Shown here: positions 1 to 8,741 of the stretch, in pieces
How the letters are laid out: every line of letters begins with the position of its first letter
How positions within the stretch are numbered: the first letter of the stretch is position 1
Assembly: GCF_001747095.1 (NCBI RefSeq)
Contig: NZ_MDGP01000001.1
Span: 3,393,001 to 3,457,000, forward strand
Origin: Roseivirga sp. 4D4
GTDB lineage: Bacteria > Bacteroidota > Bacteroidia > Cytophagales > Cyclobacteriaceae
Length of the DNA: 64,000 bases
Direction of reading: 5' to 3'
Notes under the pieces: model-generated
Databases searched by the model: none
Seen by the model: the letters and a program-made list of their open reading frames with translations, nothing else
What the model was told of the DNA's origin: nothing
Position numbers and translations under genes: made by a program

Positions 1-1626
1 ATTGATTTATACAGTGGGATAGGCGGCTGGACCCTTGGCTTTAAGATGGCTGGAATAGAAGTGGTTTCCTCTTTTGAATGGTGGAAGGATGCCAATGAGA
101 CCCACAACGCTAATTTTGGAACTAAGCACAAGGAAAAAAACATTAGAGAATTAGATGTCTATAGTGATTTGCCTCCAAAAGATGAAATCGATTTTGTGGT
201 TGGAAGCCCGCCTTGTACGCAATTTTCATTTGCCAATAGAGGTGGAAATGGTGATTTGGTAGATGGGTTAGTTGATGTAGCAAAATTTCTTGAAGTAGTG
301 GATTACATAAAGCCGAAATACTGGGCGATGGAGAATGTTCCTAGAGTGGCTGGCATAATAGAGAAAAGTATTGAAAAGGGTGGGCCCCTGGAACGATACT
401 CACACCTTTTTGACGATCAGTTCAGAGTCATTAAAGTCTACAACTCCGCGGACTACGGAGTTCCTCAAAACCGGAAAAGAATGATTGCTGGAAGATTTCC
501 TTTTGGGCTTTTCGAATCATATCAGGAAGTCACTCCAAGAAGAACCCTTGGAGAAGTAGTCATGGGCCTAAAGCGAGAAAACCTCTTGGACCCGATTTAT
601 GGCCACTCACTAAAGACACTAACAGATAATATTCATGAGGCGCCATTAACGGACGAGGAAAAACGTATCAACTCTGATTCAAAAACCCATCACCCTGTTT
701 ACAATAAAATGTCCTTCCCGGATATTCTCGATAGACCTTCGAGAACTATAACCGCCCTCTGTACAAGGGTATCACGCGAGAGCATAATAATTGAAGATGA
801 CCCTGAGAAGTACAGAAGGTTGACCGTTCGAGAGCGAGGGTGTGTTCAAACCTTTCCTGCTGATTATCAGTTCCATAGCAACTCCTATGGTGGCAAACTG
901 AAAATGATAGGCAACGCGGTTCCGCCATTGTTGACTTATTATATTGCTCAAAGTATGCTCGAAACGAGCCTAGACGAAGTAGCTGTACCAGTTAGTGAGG
1001 GAAGGATAAATTTGTCCACGGAAAACGTACCTAAGTTTTTTAGTCCTGAAAGCAAGGGGAGTAAATTCTCTTGGAAAAGGTCTTTTTGGCTCGCAGTACC
1101 AGGCTTAAGGCTTGGTAGCGGAGTCAGGTTTGAGCTGAGAAATGTAAGTAATAAGGAAATTGAGAAGACATTTTGGTGGGTCAATTTTTGCTACGGAAAT
1201 TCCAAGAACTTAATGCAATTTCCCTTGGATAAAAGAAGCTTTGAGACAGTCTGGGAGTCCTTACAAATTATGGCTTTAGATTGCGAAATTGGTGATATCT
1301 TAATGAACTTTCAGGATTTCGTAGCTTCTGTTGATGCTCCAGGGCTGCAAGAAAACTGGACAAATAAAGACCGCTCTAAAAACAACCCGATTGAGTTGAT
1401 TGATGATATCGGTAGATTCGCTTCGGAGTTAGTAGAGAGGTTAAACAGGTCAGACGCTATGACACTTGACAAGTTAAGAGAGCTTGTAGGATTCATAGGC
1501 TTGGGAGAACAAAGAAAACTAATGGAGAATGCCAATATCATAGTATCCGGAATCCTTTTAGGGTCGATTTTCAATACCGTGATTACTGGCGATAGGTTCG
1601 TTTTGGATTTGGAACTTCAAGACTAA
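1..1626 (+). CDS. DNA (cytosine-5-)-methyltransferase, 5' end cut by window edge
   Basis: This is a C5 cytosine DNA methyltransferase (Dcm family). The frame is open from base 1 and its first residues already carry motif I (DLYSGIGGWTLGF), so the start lies outside the window; the first ATG at 46 is internal. Counting from base 1, motif IV PPCTQ has the catalytic Cys near residue 72, followed by the ENV motif (MENVPR), the QNRKR motif and motif X (GNAVPP) near residue 305. After motif X there are about 220 more residues with no family I recognise; they follow directly where the family normally ends. No restriction enzyme gene is visible, so a partner may lie to the left or the enzyme may be solitary. 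The catalytic call is firm; target site and extension are unknown. Confidence 0.93.
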   Translation: MDLYSGIGGWTLGFKMAGIEVVSSFEWWKDANETHNANFGTKHKEKNIRELDVYSDLPPKDEIDFVVGSPPCTQFSFANRGGNGDLVDGLVDVAKFLEVVDYIKPKYWAMENVPRVAGIIEKSIEKGGPLERYSHLFDDQFRVIKVYNSADYGVPQNRKRMIAGRFPFGLFESYQEVTPRRTLGEVVMGLKRENLLDPIYGHSLKTLTDNIHEAPLTDEEKRINSDSKTHHPVYNKMSFPDILDRPSRTITALCTRVSRESIIIEDDPEKYRRLTVRERGCVQTFPADYQFHSNSYGGKLKMIGNAVPPLLTYYIAQSMLETSLDEVAVPVSEGRINLSTENVPKFFSPESKGSKFSWKRSFWLAVPGLRLGSGVRFELRNVSNKEIEKTFWWVNFCYGNSKNLMQFPLDKRSFETVWESLQIMALDCEIGDILMNFQDFVASVDAPGLQENWTNKDRSKNNPIELIDDIGRFASELVERLNRSDAMTLDKLRELVGFIGLGEQRKLMENANIIVSGILLGSIFNTVITGDRFVLDLELQD

Positions 1627-1635
1627 CTTACTTAC

Positions 1636-2001
1636 TCATATCCCCCTCCCAAAAGGAGCGAAAGCCAGGCCTGCCAGTTTAAAGTGCTGGGCGCCAAAAG
1701 GAATACCGATAATAGTAATGGTAAAGATTAGGCCCCAGATCAGGTGGGTGAGAAATACCCAGAATCCACCAAAGACCAACCAGATAATATTGAGTGGTAA
1801 GGACAGACAACCGCTTAAGGTTCTACCGGGTTCTATCTGCTGCCCAAAAGGTGCAAAACCCAGTATGGCCAGTTTAAAGCACTGAATGCCAAACGGAATT
1901 CCCACAATGGTCAGGCATAGGGCAATGCCTCCAATAATGTATTCGAGTGCGATCATCCAACCTCCGAATACAATCCAAATGATATTACCAACCAAGTTCA
2001 T
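1636..2001 (-). CDS. yccF: YccF-family inner membrane protein
   Basis: Small membrane protein of 121 residues built from two similar halves, each with an N-terminal hydrophobic stretch containing IIW(I/L)VFGG and a later segment containing IGIPFG followed by AxxFAPFG-like residues (IGIPFGIQCFKL and IGIPFGAQHFKL). This internal repeat is the hallmark of the YccF domain. The function of the family is not established. It ends 9 bases from the convergent methyltransferase stop. A degraded copy of its 5' end lies just upstream at 2070-2111, so the locus once held a duplication. Confidence 0.85.
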   Translation of the reverse strand: MNLVGNIIWIVFGGWMIALEYIIGGIALCLTIVGIPFGIQCFKLAILGFAPFGQQIEPGRTLSGCLSLPLNIIWLVFGGFWVFLTHLIWGLIFTITIIGIPFGAQHFKLAGLAFAPFGRGI

Positions 2002-2052
2002 CAGCCATACATTTTTACATCACTCAGTCGATTCCCAGGAGAATCATCCCTA

Positions 2053-2070
2053 CCTGCGGCAGGCAGGCAC
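2053..2070. repeat. Small GC-rich palindromic element (CCTGC-G-GCAGG) at the yccF remnant
   Basis: A GC-rich inverted repeat with arms at 2053-2057 and 2059-2063, followed by a further CAGGCA, in a locally A/T-rich spacer. It lies exactly where similarity of the decayed yccF copy to yccF stops. Short palindromes of this CCTGC/GCAGG kind resemble dispersed repeats of Bacteroidota genomes, but only one copy was noticed here, so membership of a repeat family is inference. Confidence 0.35.
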
Positions 2071-2111
2071 CCCCCAAAGACGATCCATATAATGTTGCCA
2101 ACGAGGTTCAT
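2070..2111 (-). pseudogene. Remnant of a second yccF copy (first 14 codons)
   Basis: Read on the minus strand from the ATG at 2109-2111, the first 14 codons give MNLVGNIIWIVFGG, identical in protein to the start of the intact yccF ending at 2001. The DNA differs only at third codon positions (for example CTC for TTG, GGC for GGT), so this is an old duplication that stayed under selection before decaying. After codon 14 the frame runs into unrelated residues through the CCTGC/GCAGG element and stops just before the intact gene. Confidence 0.7.
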
Positions 2112-2129
2112 AGCTTGTTAACGATTTAG

Positions 2130-2180
2130 ATTCCGGATATTTTTATTCCCTCTTGAATTTAGGAATAAAAATTCCGGAAT
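2130..2180. repeat. Long inverted repeat between yccF remnant and ABC permease
   Basis: Arms at about 2130-2149 and 2162-2180 pair over some 18 positions (ATTCCGGA...TTTTTATTCC with GGAATAAAAATTCCGGAAT), with a loop of about 12 bases. It follows the stop of the minus-strand permease (2254), so it could end that transcript, but there is no T-run after the stem on that strand. A small mobile-element relic is the alternative. The rest of 2181-2253 shows nothing recognisable. Confidence 0.5.
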
Positions 2181-2253
2181 AACGCTTTGGTTCTGGTTTC
2201 TAGGCTATGGATTGTTATACCTTTCACCTAATTCCCAACAACCCAAAACCCAA

Positions 2254-4677
2254 TCACTCATACCGCAACGTATTCGATGGGTTCATCCTAGCACTCTTGA
2301 TCGTTTGATAGCTCACGGTTAATAGGGCTACGGACAAAACAATCACCGCTGAAACGGCAAAGACCACCGCACCGATATCGGTGCGATAGGCAAAGTTGTT
2401 CAACCAGCCGTCCATTACAAAGTAGGTAATCGGAGTTCCGATCACGACTGCTAGCAAGATCAGTAAGAAATACTCTCGGGATAGCAATAGGAGGATATTG
2501 GACACCGAAGCACCCAGTACTTTCCGCACGCCAATCTCCTTCGTACGCTGAAGTGCGCTAAAAGCAGATAGGCCAAACAGCCCTAAACAAGAAACAATAA
2601 TGGCCAGCACCGAGAAGATGATAAACACCTTTCCAAACTGATCTTCCTTCTCATACTGACGGTTAAAGAAGGTATCTAAATAGAAATAATCGATCGGGTT
2701 ACCCGGGAAGAAGGCATTCCAACTTGGTTCAAGTCCGGATAGGACCTCTCGGCCGCTTCCTCCGGAAAACTTGACGGTCAAATAACTTCGGTTATTCGGA
2801 ATCAGGTTAAAGAGTATGGGTGATACCGTATTCTTCAATGACATCTGGTTGTAGTTGTCCACCACCCCGACAATCATTTTCTCCTGACCATTGTGGGTGA
2901 TTTTTTGACCAACAGCCTCTTCAGCCGAAGCAAAACCCAGAAACTTGATCCCCGCCTCATTCATTATGGCCGCATCAGCATCGGTAGGAAAAGTCTTGTC
3001 ATAGTTTCGCCCAGCAATCACGTCAATATCATAGGCAGGGAAGTATGTATAATCTACACCAACATTATAGATGGTCTTAAACTCTGAGTTGGGCTCTTCG
3101 GCTCTTTTGGCCCCATTGGTCCAGAAGATTTCATCACCAGGCACATTACTGGAGCTACTGAATTCCGTAACGTTCGGCAACTTGAGCACCTCATTTTTAA
3201 AGCTTCCCAAATAATTGCCAAAGAGTGAATCTACCTCGAGAATTCCAGGACCCTGAAGTACCAAAGTCTCCTGCATATCGAAGCCCAGGTCTTGGTTTTT
3301 CAAAAACTGAAGCTGCTTGTAAACGATCAGCGTTCCGGCAATCAGAAATACAGAAGCCAAGAACTGAAAGGTCACCAAACCCTTTCTAAGGAAAATACCT
3401 TTGTGCGAAGTCGTCATTTTTCCTTTTAAAACGGCTATTGGCCTGAAGGAAGAAAGCACAAAGGCTGGGTATAAGCTGGATAGAAAAGCACCGAGAAAAA
3501 ACACACCAATCACGATCGCCCAGGTGCCAGAATTGAAAATAAGGCCTAGCGTCAGTGGCGAGCCTGTCAGGTCATTAAAGTAGGGCAGAGACAGCGCTAC
3601 CAGCCCAACGGAAATCAAAGCGGCCACAAAGTTGATCAGGATAGACTCTATGATAAATTGGAAGATCAGATTACGCTTGAAAGCGCCCATAACCTTTCTC
3701 ACGCCCACTTCTTTGGCCCTTTCCATCGATTTAGCGGAGGCCAGATTGATATAATTCACCCAGGCGATCACCAAAATGAAAATCGCGAGGATCCCTAGAA
3801 AATAAACAGACTGAGCATCACCATTCTCCTCAGGCTCCGACTCTTGCAGCAGGTCGGACTGTAAATGAATATCCGTCAAGGCCTGCAGCGGAAACTCCTG
3901 ACGCCTATTGCCATTGGCATATTCCTCGCCCTTAATTTCATTCAGGTGGGCATCAAATTTTTTGTTGAAAGCGATCGGATCGGTACCATCGGCCAGCGCC
4001 ACATAAGTATTGAAGTCATACCAGCCCCAATTGGTTTCGGCATCGCCATCGGTAGCATCAACTAAGGTTTGGAATGACAAAAGGATATCGAATTTGATAT
4101 GCGAATTGTCGGGAACATCTTCAAAGATTCCTGTGACCATAAACTCAATATTCAGCCACTGGCTGCTCCATTTAATAGTTTTACCGATAGGGCTTTCATC
4201 CCCAAAATATTTCTTTGCTGCCCTTTGTGATAGCACCGCTTTCTTAGGTCCTTCCAAGGCCGTTTCCGGATCGCCCTCCACCATTTTCCAATCGAACATG
4301 GTCAGCCAGGAAGGGGTCACAATTTGTAGCTTTTCCTCTCGGAAGGTCACATCCTCTTGTGTGATCAATCCCGAAACGGGAAAGGCACGAGAAAACTCCA
4401 ACACTTCAGGAAAGTTATTCTTCATCTCGGGTCCGACTGCAGGAACAGCTGCGGCACACTCAAATATGTTATTACCGTTTTGAAAGTAATTGTACTGCAC
4501 CCGATAGATGTTCTCATAGTTGGAGTGAAACTTATCATAACTCTTCTCAAAGGTCACATACTGAAAGATGACCATACAACAGGCCATGCCCAGGGCTAAA
4601 CCGATGATATTAAGAAAAGAGAAGGCTTTGTTTTTGAGCAGGCTGCGGAAGGCAGTGCGAAAATAGGAATAGAGCAT
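2254..4677 (-). CDS. ABC transporter permease, MacB/FtsX type with two FtsX domains
   Basis: Permease of 807 residues of the long Bacteroidota type. A first membrane helix near residues 20-40 is followed by an extracytoplasmic MacB-like domain, a first FtsX core (about 290-420), another helix and extracytoplasmic domain, and a second FtsX core (about 690-800). Each core begins with the same coupling motif, ERAKEVGVRKVMGA and QRTKEIGVRKVLGA, which supports an internal duplication. Such proteins pair with a LolD/MacB-type ATPase and usually act in export, lipoprotein handling or antimicrobial defence rather than import. No ATPase gene is adjacent, so the partner is elsewhere and the substrate is unknown. 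Confidence 0.9.
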   Translation of the reverse strand: MLYSYFRTAFRSLLKNKAFSFLNIIGLALGMACCMVIFQYVTFEKSYDKFHSNYENIYRVQYNYFQNGNNIFECAAAVPAVGPEMKNNFPEVLEFSRAFPVSGLITQEDVTFREEKLQIVTPSWLTMFDWKMVEGDPETALEGPKKAVLSQRAAKKYFGDESPIGKTIKWSSQWLNIEFMVTGIFEDVPDNSHIKFDILLSFQTLVDATDGDAETNWGWYDFNTYVALADGTDPIAFNKKFDAHLNEIKGEEYANGNRRQEFPLQALTDIHLQSDLLQESEPEENGDAQSVYFLGILAIFILVIAWVNYINLASAKSMERAKEVGVRKVMGAFKRNLIFQFIIESILINFVAALISVGLVALSLPYFNDLTGSPLTLGLIFNSGTWAIVIGVFFLGAFLSSLYPAFVLSSFRPIAVLKGKMTTSHKGIFLRKGLVTFQFLASVFLIAGTLIVYKQLQFLKNQDLGFDMQETLVLQGPGILEVDSLFGNYLGSFKNEVLKLPNVTEFSSSSNVPGDEIFWTNGAKRAEEPNSEFKTIYNVGVDYTYFPAYDIDVIAGRNYDKTFPTDADAAIMNEAGIKFLGFASAEEAVGQKITHNGQEKMIVGVVDNYNQMSLKNTVSPILFNLIPNNRSYLTVKFSGGSGREVLSGLEPSWNAFFPGNPIDYFYLDTFFNRQYEKEDQFGKVFIIFSVLAIIVSCLGLFGLSAFSALQRTKEIGVRKVLGASVSNILLLLSREYFLLILLAVVIGTPITYFVMDGWLNNFAYRTDIGAVVFAVSAVIVLSVALLTVSYQTIKSARMNPSNTLRYE

Positions 4678-4813
4678 AGTGGTTAATTTTGAGTTTTTCG
4701 CCTATTGGCGGTTTGACCAAGTCTAATATGCTGAAATTAAACTCCTTATCAAAGACGCAAAGCCTGGAACAAAGGATGCATGGGGTTGAGAACCCCTCAA
4801 AAAAATAGCGCTG

Positions 4814-5977
4814 CTAAATCAAGGAAGCCGGCTTCAAAGAGATATCGATTGCCTTCCCATTTCGCATGATTTTCAATTTCACGGTGCCCTTGGCATTGGA
4901 TAAGTAGGCCACACATTCGTCATGGGTCATTCCCTTTTGGCCATCGACAGATACGATAATGTCGCCTAATTTGATTCCGGCTTTTTCACCGGACGAAGTA
5001 GCAATAACATTGACAACGGTCAGGGCACCATCCTCTTTCTTGAACTTCAATCCGCTTTTGTTTTCGCGATAGGGTTGATCGAACAGGCTATTGCGTTTGA
5101 TGTACATCACCTGTTTTTTGTAATCATAGATGGTGTTGAATCGCTTTAAGATTTCCAGTCCCAGAATGCCGTTGATATCGCTTCGTCCACTCACGCCATT
5201 GCGGACCGTGGCCATTCTCATCGGCACAGCATCAAACTTTTGACCTAAGACCTCATAAGTTTTCAAGCGCCCTATGTAGTCGGTAGCTTCATTGCCCAAT
5301 GCCTTTGAAGTGTATTTGTAATTGGGCGTGACTTTGTCCACCAATTCCTTTTCTCTCACCGTAGGTGAATTGATACGCAATGCCAGCGCTGCTCCAGTAT
5401 CGACTAGATAAGGACCTGTAATCACTTCGCCATCTTCGAGCAAAAGACTCGCATCAATTTTTGGCACGTTAAAGGGAACGAGGGAAATTTTATGAGCTTC
5501 ATAACCTTCGGGAGCAGGAAAATTATTTCTGGTGAAGAGATTGATTAATCCTTTTTCAAAATCCATTTCCACGGTATACCGATTTAAAACGTTTGCCCCG
5601 ATCACTGCGTCCAATGGATAGTCCTCATCGCCCAAGTGATCGAGATTCATCACCAGAAAGGTTTGATTCTTTAATTTGAGATCGTCCCCCAGCATCAGGT
5701 CATTATTAGTCGAACGCTTAATGGTTACAGGTCCGGAAGCGCCTAAAACGGTCTGCTCGCCCGATACGGTTAACCCGATTTCTTCGGCAACAGCTTCGCT
5801 CGCCAGATTGGCGGCAGCGCCTGTATCAAAAACAACATTGATCGGACGACCATCATTGACTTGTCCTTTGATATAGACATGACCCAGATGAATTTCAAAG
5901 GGTAAGGCGACAATTGGATCATTGGCCTTTACCACATGGCTAACCAGTAGGCAAAGGGACAGCACAAGAACTCTCAT
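4814..5977 (-). CDS. Secreted retropepsin-like aspartic protease with C-terminal PDZ domain
   Basis: Protein of 387 residues with a signal peptide ending near VVKA. It holds two retropepsin-like lobes in one chain, each with an active-site motif: FDTGAAAN near residue 50 and VDTGAALA near residue 190. A PDZ domain occupies roughly residues 300-380 (SGEKAGIKLGDIIVSVDGQ). Retropepsins normally dimerise to bring two Asp residues together; having both lobes in one chain suggests a self-contained pepsin-like active site. It probably works in the periplasm or at the cell surface. A paralogue with the same layout lies at 20344-21591. Substrates are unknown. Confidence 0.85.
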   Translation of the reverse strand: MRVLVLSLCLLVSHVVKANDPIVALPFEIHLGHVYIKGQVNDGRPINVVFDTGAAANLASEAVAEEIGLTVSGEQTVLGASGPVTIKRSTNNDLMLGDDLKLKNQTFLVMNLDHLGDEDYPLDAVIGANVLNRYTVEMDFEKGLINLFTRNNFPAPEGYEAHKISLVPFNVPKIDASLLLEDGEVITGPYLVDTGAALALRINSPTVREKELVDKVTPNYKYTSKALGNEATDYIGRLKTYEVLGQKFDAVPMRMATVRNGVSGRSDINGILGLEILKRFNTIYDYKKQVMYIKRNSLFDQPYRENKSGLKFKKEDGALTVVNVIATSSGEKAGIKLGDIIVSVDGQKGMTHDECVAYLSNAKGTVKLKIMRNGKAIDISLKPASLI

Positions 5978-6068
5978 AGAAGATATTTTACCTAGTATAC
6001 TCGAACATCTGCATCTGGTTACGAATGGACGCGAACGTTAACACTCGTTAAGACAGTGAGCCAACCGC

Positions 6069-7670
6069 CTAATTGCTTGTGGCTACAGTGTCCTTTGCTG
6101 CATTGAAGTAATTGACATCACGTGCATCCAGCAATCGATACTGCTGGGCCATCTTGTTTTGAAAATGAGCCCAATCTTTATGCTCAGGCTTCGTCCATAC
6201 CGTTTCGGATAGCGCCACTACACGAGGGTAAGCCATGTATTCCACATAATCGGTCGTCTTCATATACTCTGTCCAGACATTAGCTTGTGCACCCAATACA
6301 TGCTTGTGATGTGCCTCACCCAGTTCAGCGGGAATAGGTTCATAGTGGTAAACACTTTCCAATGTCGTGAAGCCACCAATGGCCAAGGGTTGGGTTTCCT
6401 TTCGCGCCTGATAATGGTCGAAGTACATGTCGGCATTGGGTGACATCACGACATCATGACCCGCCTCAGCAGCTTCAATACCACCTTTCTCACCACGCCA
6501 GGACATTACCGTTGCTTCTGGGGCCAGGCCACCTTCGAGAATCTCATCCCAGCCGATCAGTTTTTTGCCCTTGCTCACCAAGAATTTCTCCATGCGCTTG
6601 ATGAAATAGCTCTGCAATTCGAACTCATCTTTAAGTCCTTCCCGCTTGATCACCTGCTGCGCGAGTTGACTCTTCTTCCAAGCGGCTTTTGGAGCTTCGT
6701 CACCCCCAATGTGGATATACTCCCCTGGGAATAAGTCGATCACTTCCGTCAGTACATCTTCCAGAAACTCAAAAGTCTTTTCGCTAGGGCAGTAAATGTC
6801 TTCATATACTCCCCATTTGGTACCGACTTCATAAGGCCCAGGGCCACAACCCAATTCAGGGTAGGCCGCTAAGGCCGCAAGGCTATGTCCGGGCATTTCA
6901 ATTTCCGGAACCACGGTAATCTGCCTTTCGGCTGCATAGGCGACTACCTCACGAATTTCATCCTGCGTATAGAAACCGCCATAAGGTTGACCATCTCCGA
7001 TAAATGGATCGAAGTTCTTCTCCACTATGGTTTCCTTTCGCTGGCTACCGATTTCGGTGAGCTTTGGATATTTCTTGATTTCTATGCGCCAACCTTGATC
7101 TTCTGTCAGGTGCCAGTGGAAGGTATTGAGCTTATAGAAAGCCATCAGGTCGATGTATTTTTTCACAAAGTCGACCGGGAAAAAGTGACGACAAACATCA
7201 AGGTGTAGTCCTCTCCAGGCAAAACGAGGCGCATCGTTAATGGTCATATAAGGAAGCACTGCAATGTGCTTGTCCGTGGGAAGCATTTGAATCAGAGACT
7301 GTGTACCATAGAAAAAGCCCTTGGAAGTGGAGGCTTTTATAGTGACGCCTTCATGATCTACCGTCAGCGAATAGGCTTCTTCGGCTAGTTCGGGATTCGC
7401 CTTAAAATGAATTTGGGCATTGCCAGACTCATGAAGTTCCGAAGACCAACCCGTTGACTTAAAGTAGTCATGGAGAAAGAGCATGACTTGTTTGGCCTCT
7501 TCTGTTTCAGACAAAAGAATGGGTCTGCTGTTCAGGTTAAAGTGTTTTTCCAAATTGTATTCCAGGGATTGAGGCTGCGGAACAATTTGGGGAGTAATAA
7601 CTTCAGGGGATTTAGGTTGGCAGCTGGCAAAAAATATCAAGGCGATGGCCAGCATCAAAAAATTTTTCAT
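6069..7670 (-). CDS. Beta-N-acetylhexosaminidase, GH20, lipoprotein
   Basis: Exo-acting GH20 enzyme of 533 residues that removes terminal beta-linked GlcNAc or GalNAc. A lipoprotein signal ends at Cys17 (FFASC), placing it in the periplasm or outer membrane. After an N-terminal GH20b-like domain, the barrel carries FHWHLTEDQGWR near residue 185 and the catalytic pair HIGGDEAPK, where Asp324 polarises the acetamido group and Glu325 is the general acid. Length and motif order are normal for the family. It is divergent from glycosylasparaginase at 7767 with under 100 bases between them, which fits joint degradation of N-glycans; chitin or peptidoglycan fragments are alternative substrates. Confidence 0.94.
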   Translation of the reverse strand: MKNFLMLAIALIFFASCQPKSPEVITPQIVPQPQSLEYNLEKHFNLNSRPILLSETEEAKQVMLFLHDYFKSTGWSSELHESGNAQIHFKANPELAEEAYSLTVDHEGVTIKASTSKGFFYGTQSLIQMLPTDKHIAVLPYMTINDAPRFAWRGLHLDVCRHFFPVDFVKKYIDLMAFYKLNTFHWHLTEDQGWRIEIKKYPKLTEIGSQRKETIVEKNFDPFIGDGQPYGGFYTQDEIREVVAYAAERQITVVPEIEMPGHSLAALAAYPELGCGPGPYEVGTKWGVYEDIYCPSEKTFEFLEDVLTEVIDLFPGEYIHIGGDEAPKAAWKKSQLAQQVIKREGLKDEFELQSYFIKRMEKFLVSKGKKLIGWDEILEGGLAPEATVMSWRGEKGGIEAAEAGHDVVMSPNADMYFDHYQARKETQPLAIGGFTTLESVYHYEPIPAELGEAHHKHVLGAQANVWTEYMKTTDYVEYMAYPRVVALSETVWTKPEHKDWAHFQNKMAQQYRLLDARDVNYFNAAKDTVATSN

Positions 7671-7719
7671 GGCGGAAGTTATTCAGTTTGAGGGAAAAAT
7701 GAAATCCATTGATCAACGG

Positions 7720-7752
7720 TTGAGCAATAGCCATATGATTTCAATATCTTGG
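7720..7752 (+). promoter_or_regulatory. Possible Bacteroidota-type promoter for glycosylasparaginase
   Basis: TTG at 7720-7722 and TATCTTGG at 7745-7752 are separated by 22 bases and resemble the Bacteroidota -33 (TTTG) and -7 (TAnnTTTG) elements with mismatches. It would place transcription start near 7758, so the upstream in-frame ATG at 7749 would be untranslated, supporting the start at 7767. Confidence 0.35.
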
Positions 7753-7766
7753 TCAAAACGGACGAC

Positions 7767-8741
7767 ATGACGAACAGAAGAAAATTCTTAAAATCATCTA
7801 TCTATAGCGGTTTGGCCGTAACAACGGCTAGTTTAAGCAGTATGGCTTGTGAGGCACCGAAAGCCCCTAAAAAGCCGATCGTGATTTCTACCTGGAACCA
7901 TGGAATGGAAGCGAATGCCGGTGCCTGGGAAGTGCTTTCTCAAAAGGGCCGTGCGGTAGATGCGGTAGAAAAGGGCGTTCGAATTACCGAGGATGACCCG
8001 AATAATGCGACTGTTGGCATTGGTGGTTTTCCCGATCGTGATGGTGTGGTTACGCTGGACGCCTGCATTATGGATGAGTTCGAAAACTGCGGGTCGGTGG
8101 CCTTTCTCCAAAACATCAAAAACCCAATCTCTGTAGCCAGAAAGGTGATGGATGATACCCCCCATGTCATGTTGGTGGGTGAAGGTGCCAGACAGTTTGC
8201 TGTAGAAAAAGGCTTCAAGGAAGAGAACCTACTCACCGAAAAATCGGAAAAGGCATGGAAGAACTGGTTGAAGAATCAGGATTACAAGCCAAAGATTAAC
8301 ATCGAAAACCATGATACGATCGGCATGGTAGCACTTGATGATATGGGTAACCTGTCCGGAGCTTGTACCACCAGTGGCGCTGCATGGAAAATGCATGGTC
8401 GTGTGGGGGATTCCCCTATTATTGGTGCAGGTCTTTATGTGGACAATGAGGTGGGCGCCTGTACGGCAACAGGCTTAGGAGAGTTCGTCATAAAGATTTG
8501 CGGAGCGCATATGATTGTCGAGCTCATGAGACAGGGTTTGTCTCCCTATGAAGCTTGCAAACAGGCAGTAGAGCGTATTGTTCGTAAATATCCGAATGAC
8601 TACAAGGACCTTCAGGTTGGGTTTTTGGCATTGAGTAAAAGTGGCGAATATGGAGCCTACTCCATACACAAGGGCTTCAACTTTGCTGTGAAATCTAATG
8701 ATCAGGAAGAGTTAATAGACGCAGATTATTACGGTAGCTAG
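7767..8741 (+). CDS. Glycosylasparaginase (N4-(beta-N-acetylglucosaminyl)-L-asparaginase), Tat-exported
   Basis: Ntn hydrolase that cleaves the GlcNAc-asparagine bond of N-glycopeptides. The motif HDTIGMVALD places the autocatalytic nucleophile at Thr184; cleavage before it separates alpha and beta chains. Downstream GDSPIIGAGLY and TATGLGE are typical substrate-loop motifs of the family. The N-terminus NRRKFLKSS followed by a hydrophobic stretch is a Tat signal, ending near Cys28, so it may be a Tat-exported lipoprotein. The start at 7767 was chosen because the signal begins there; 7749 is the longer alternative. Its divergent neighbour is a GH20 hexosaminidase. Its stop overlaps the convergent DUF418 gene by 4 bases. 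Confidence 0.92.
   Translation: MTNRRKFLKSSIYSGLAVTTASLSSMACEAPKAPKKPIVISTWNHGMEANAGAWEVLSQKGRAVDAVEKGVRITEDDPNNATVGIGGFPDRDGVVTLDACIMDEFENCGSVAFLQNIKNPISVARKVMDDTPHVMLVGEGARQFAVEKGFKEENLLTEKSEKAWKNWLKNQDYKPKINIENHDTIGMVALDDMGNLSGACTTSGAAWKMHGRVGDSPIIGAGLYVDNEVGACTATGLGEFVIKICGAHMIVELMRQGLSPYEACKQAVERIVRKYPNDYKDLQVGFLALSKSGEYGAYSIHKGFNFAVKSNDQEELIDADYYGS

Noticed and set aside
4010..4483. 157-codon open frame antisense to the ABC permease
   Set aside because: It lies wholly inside a well-supported gene with conserved motifs and has no recognisable protein features; it is a shadow frame.
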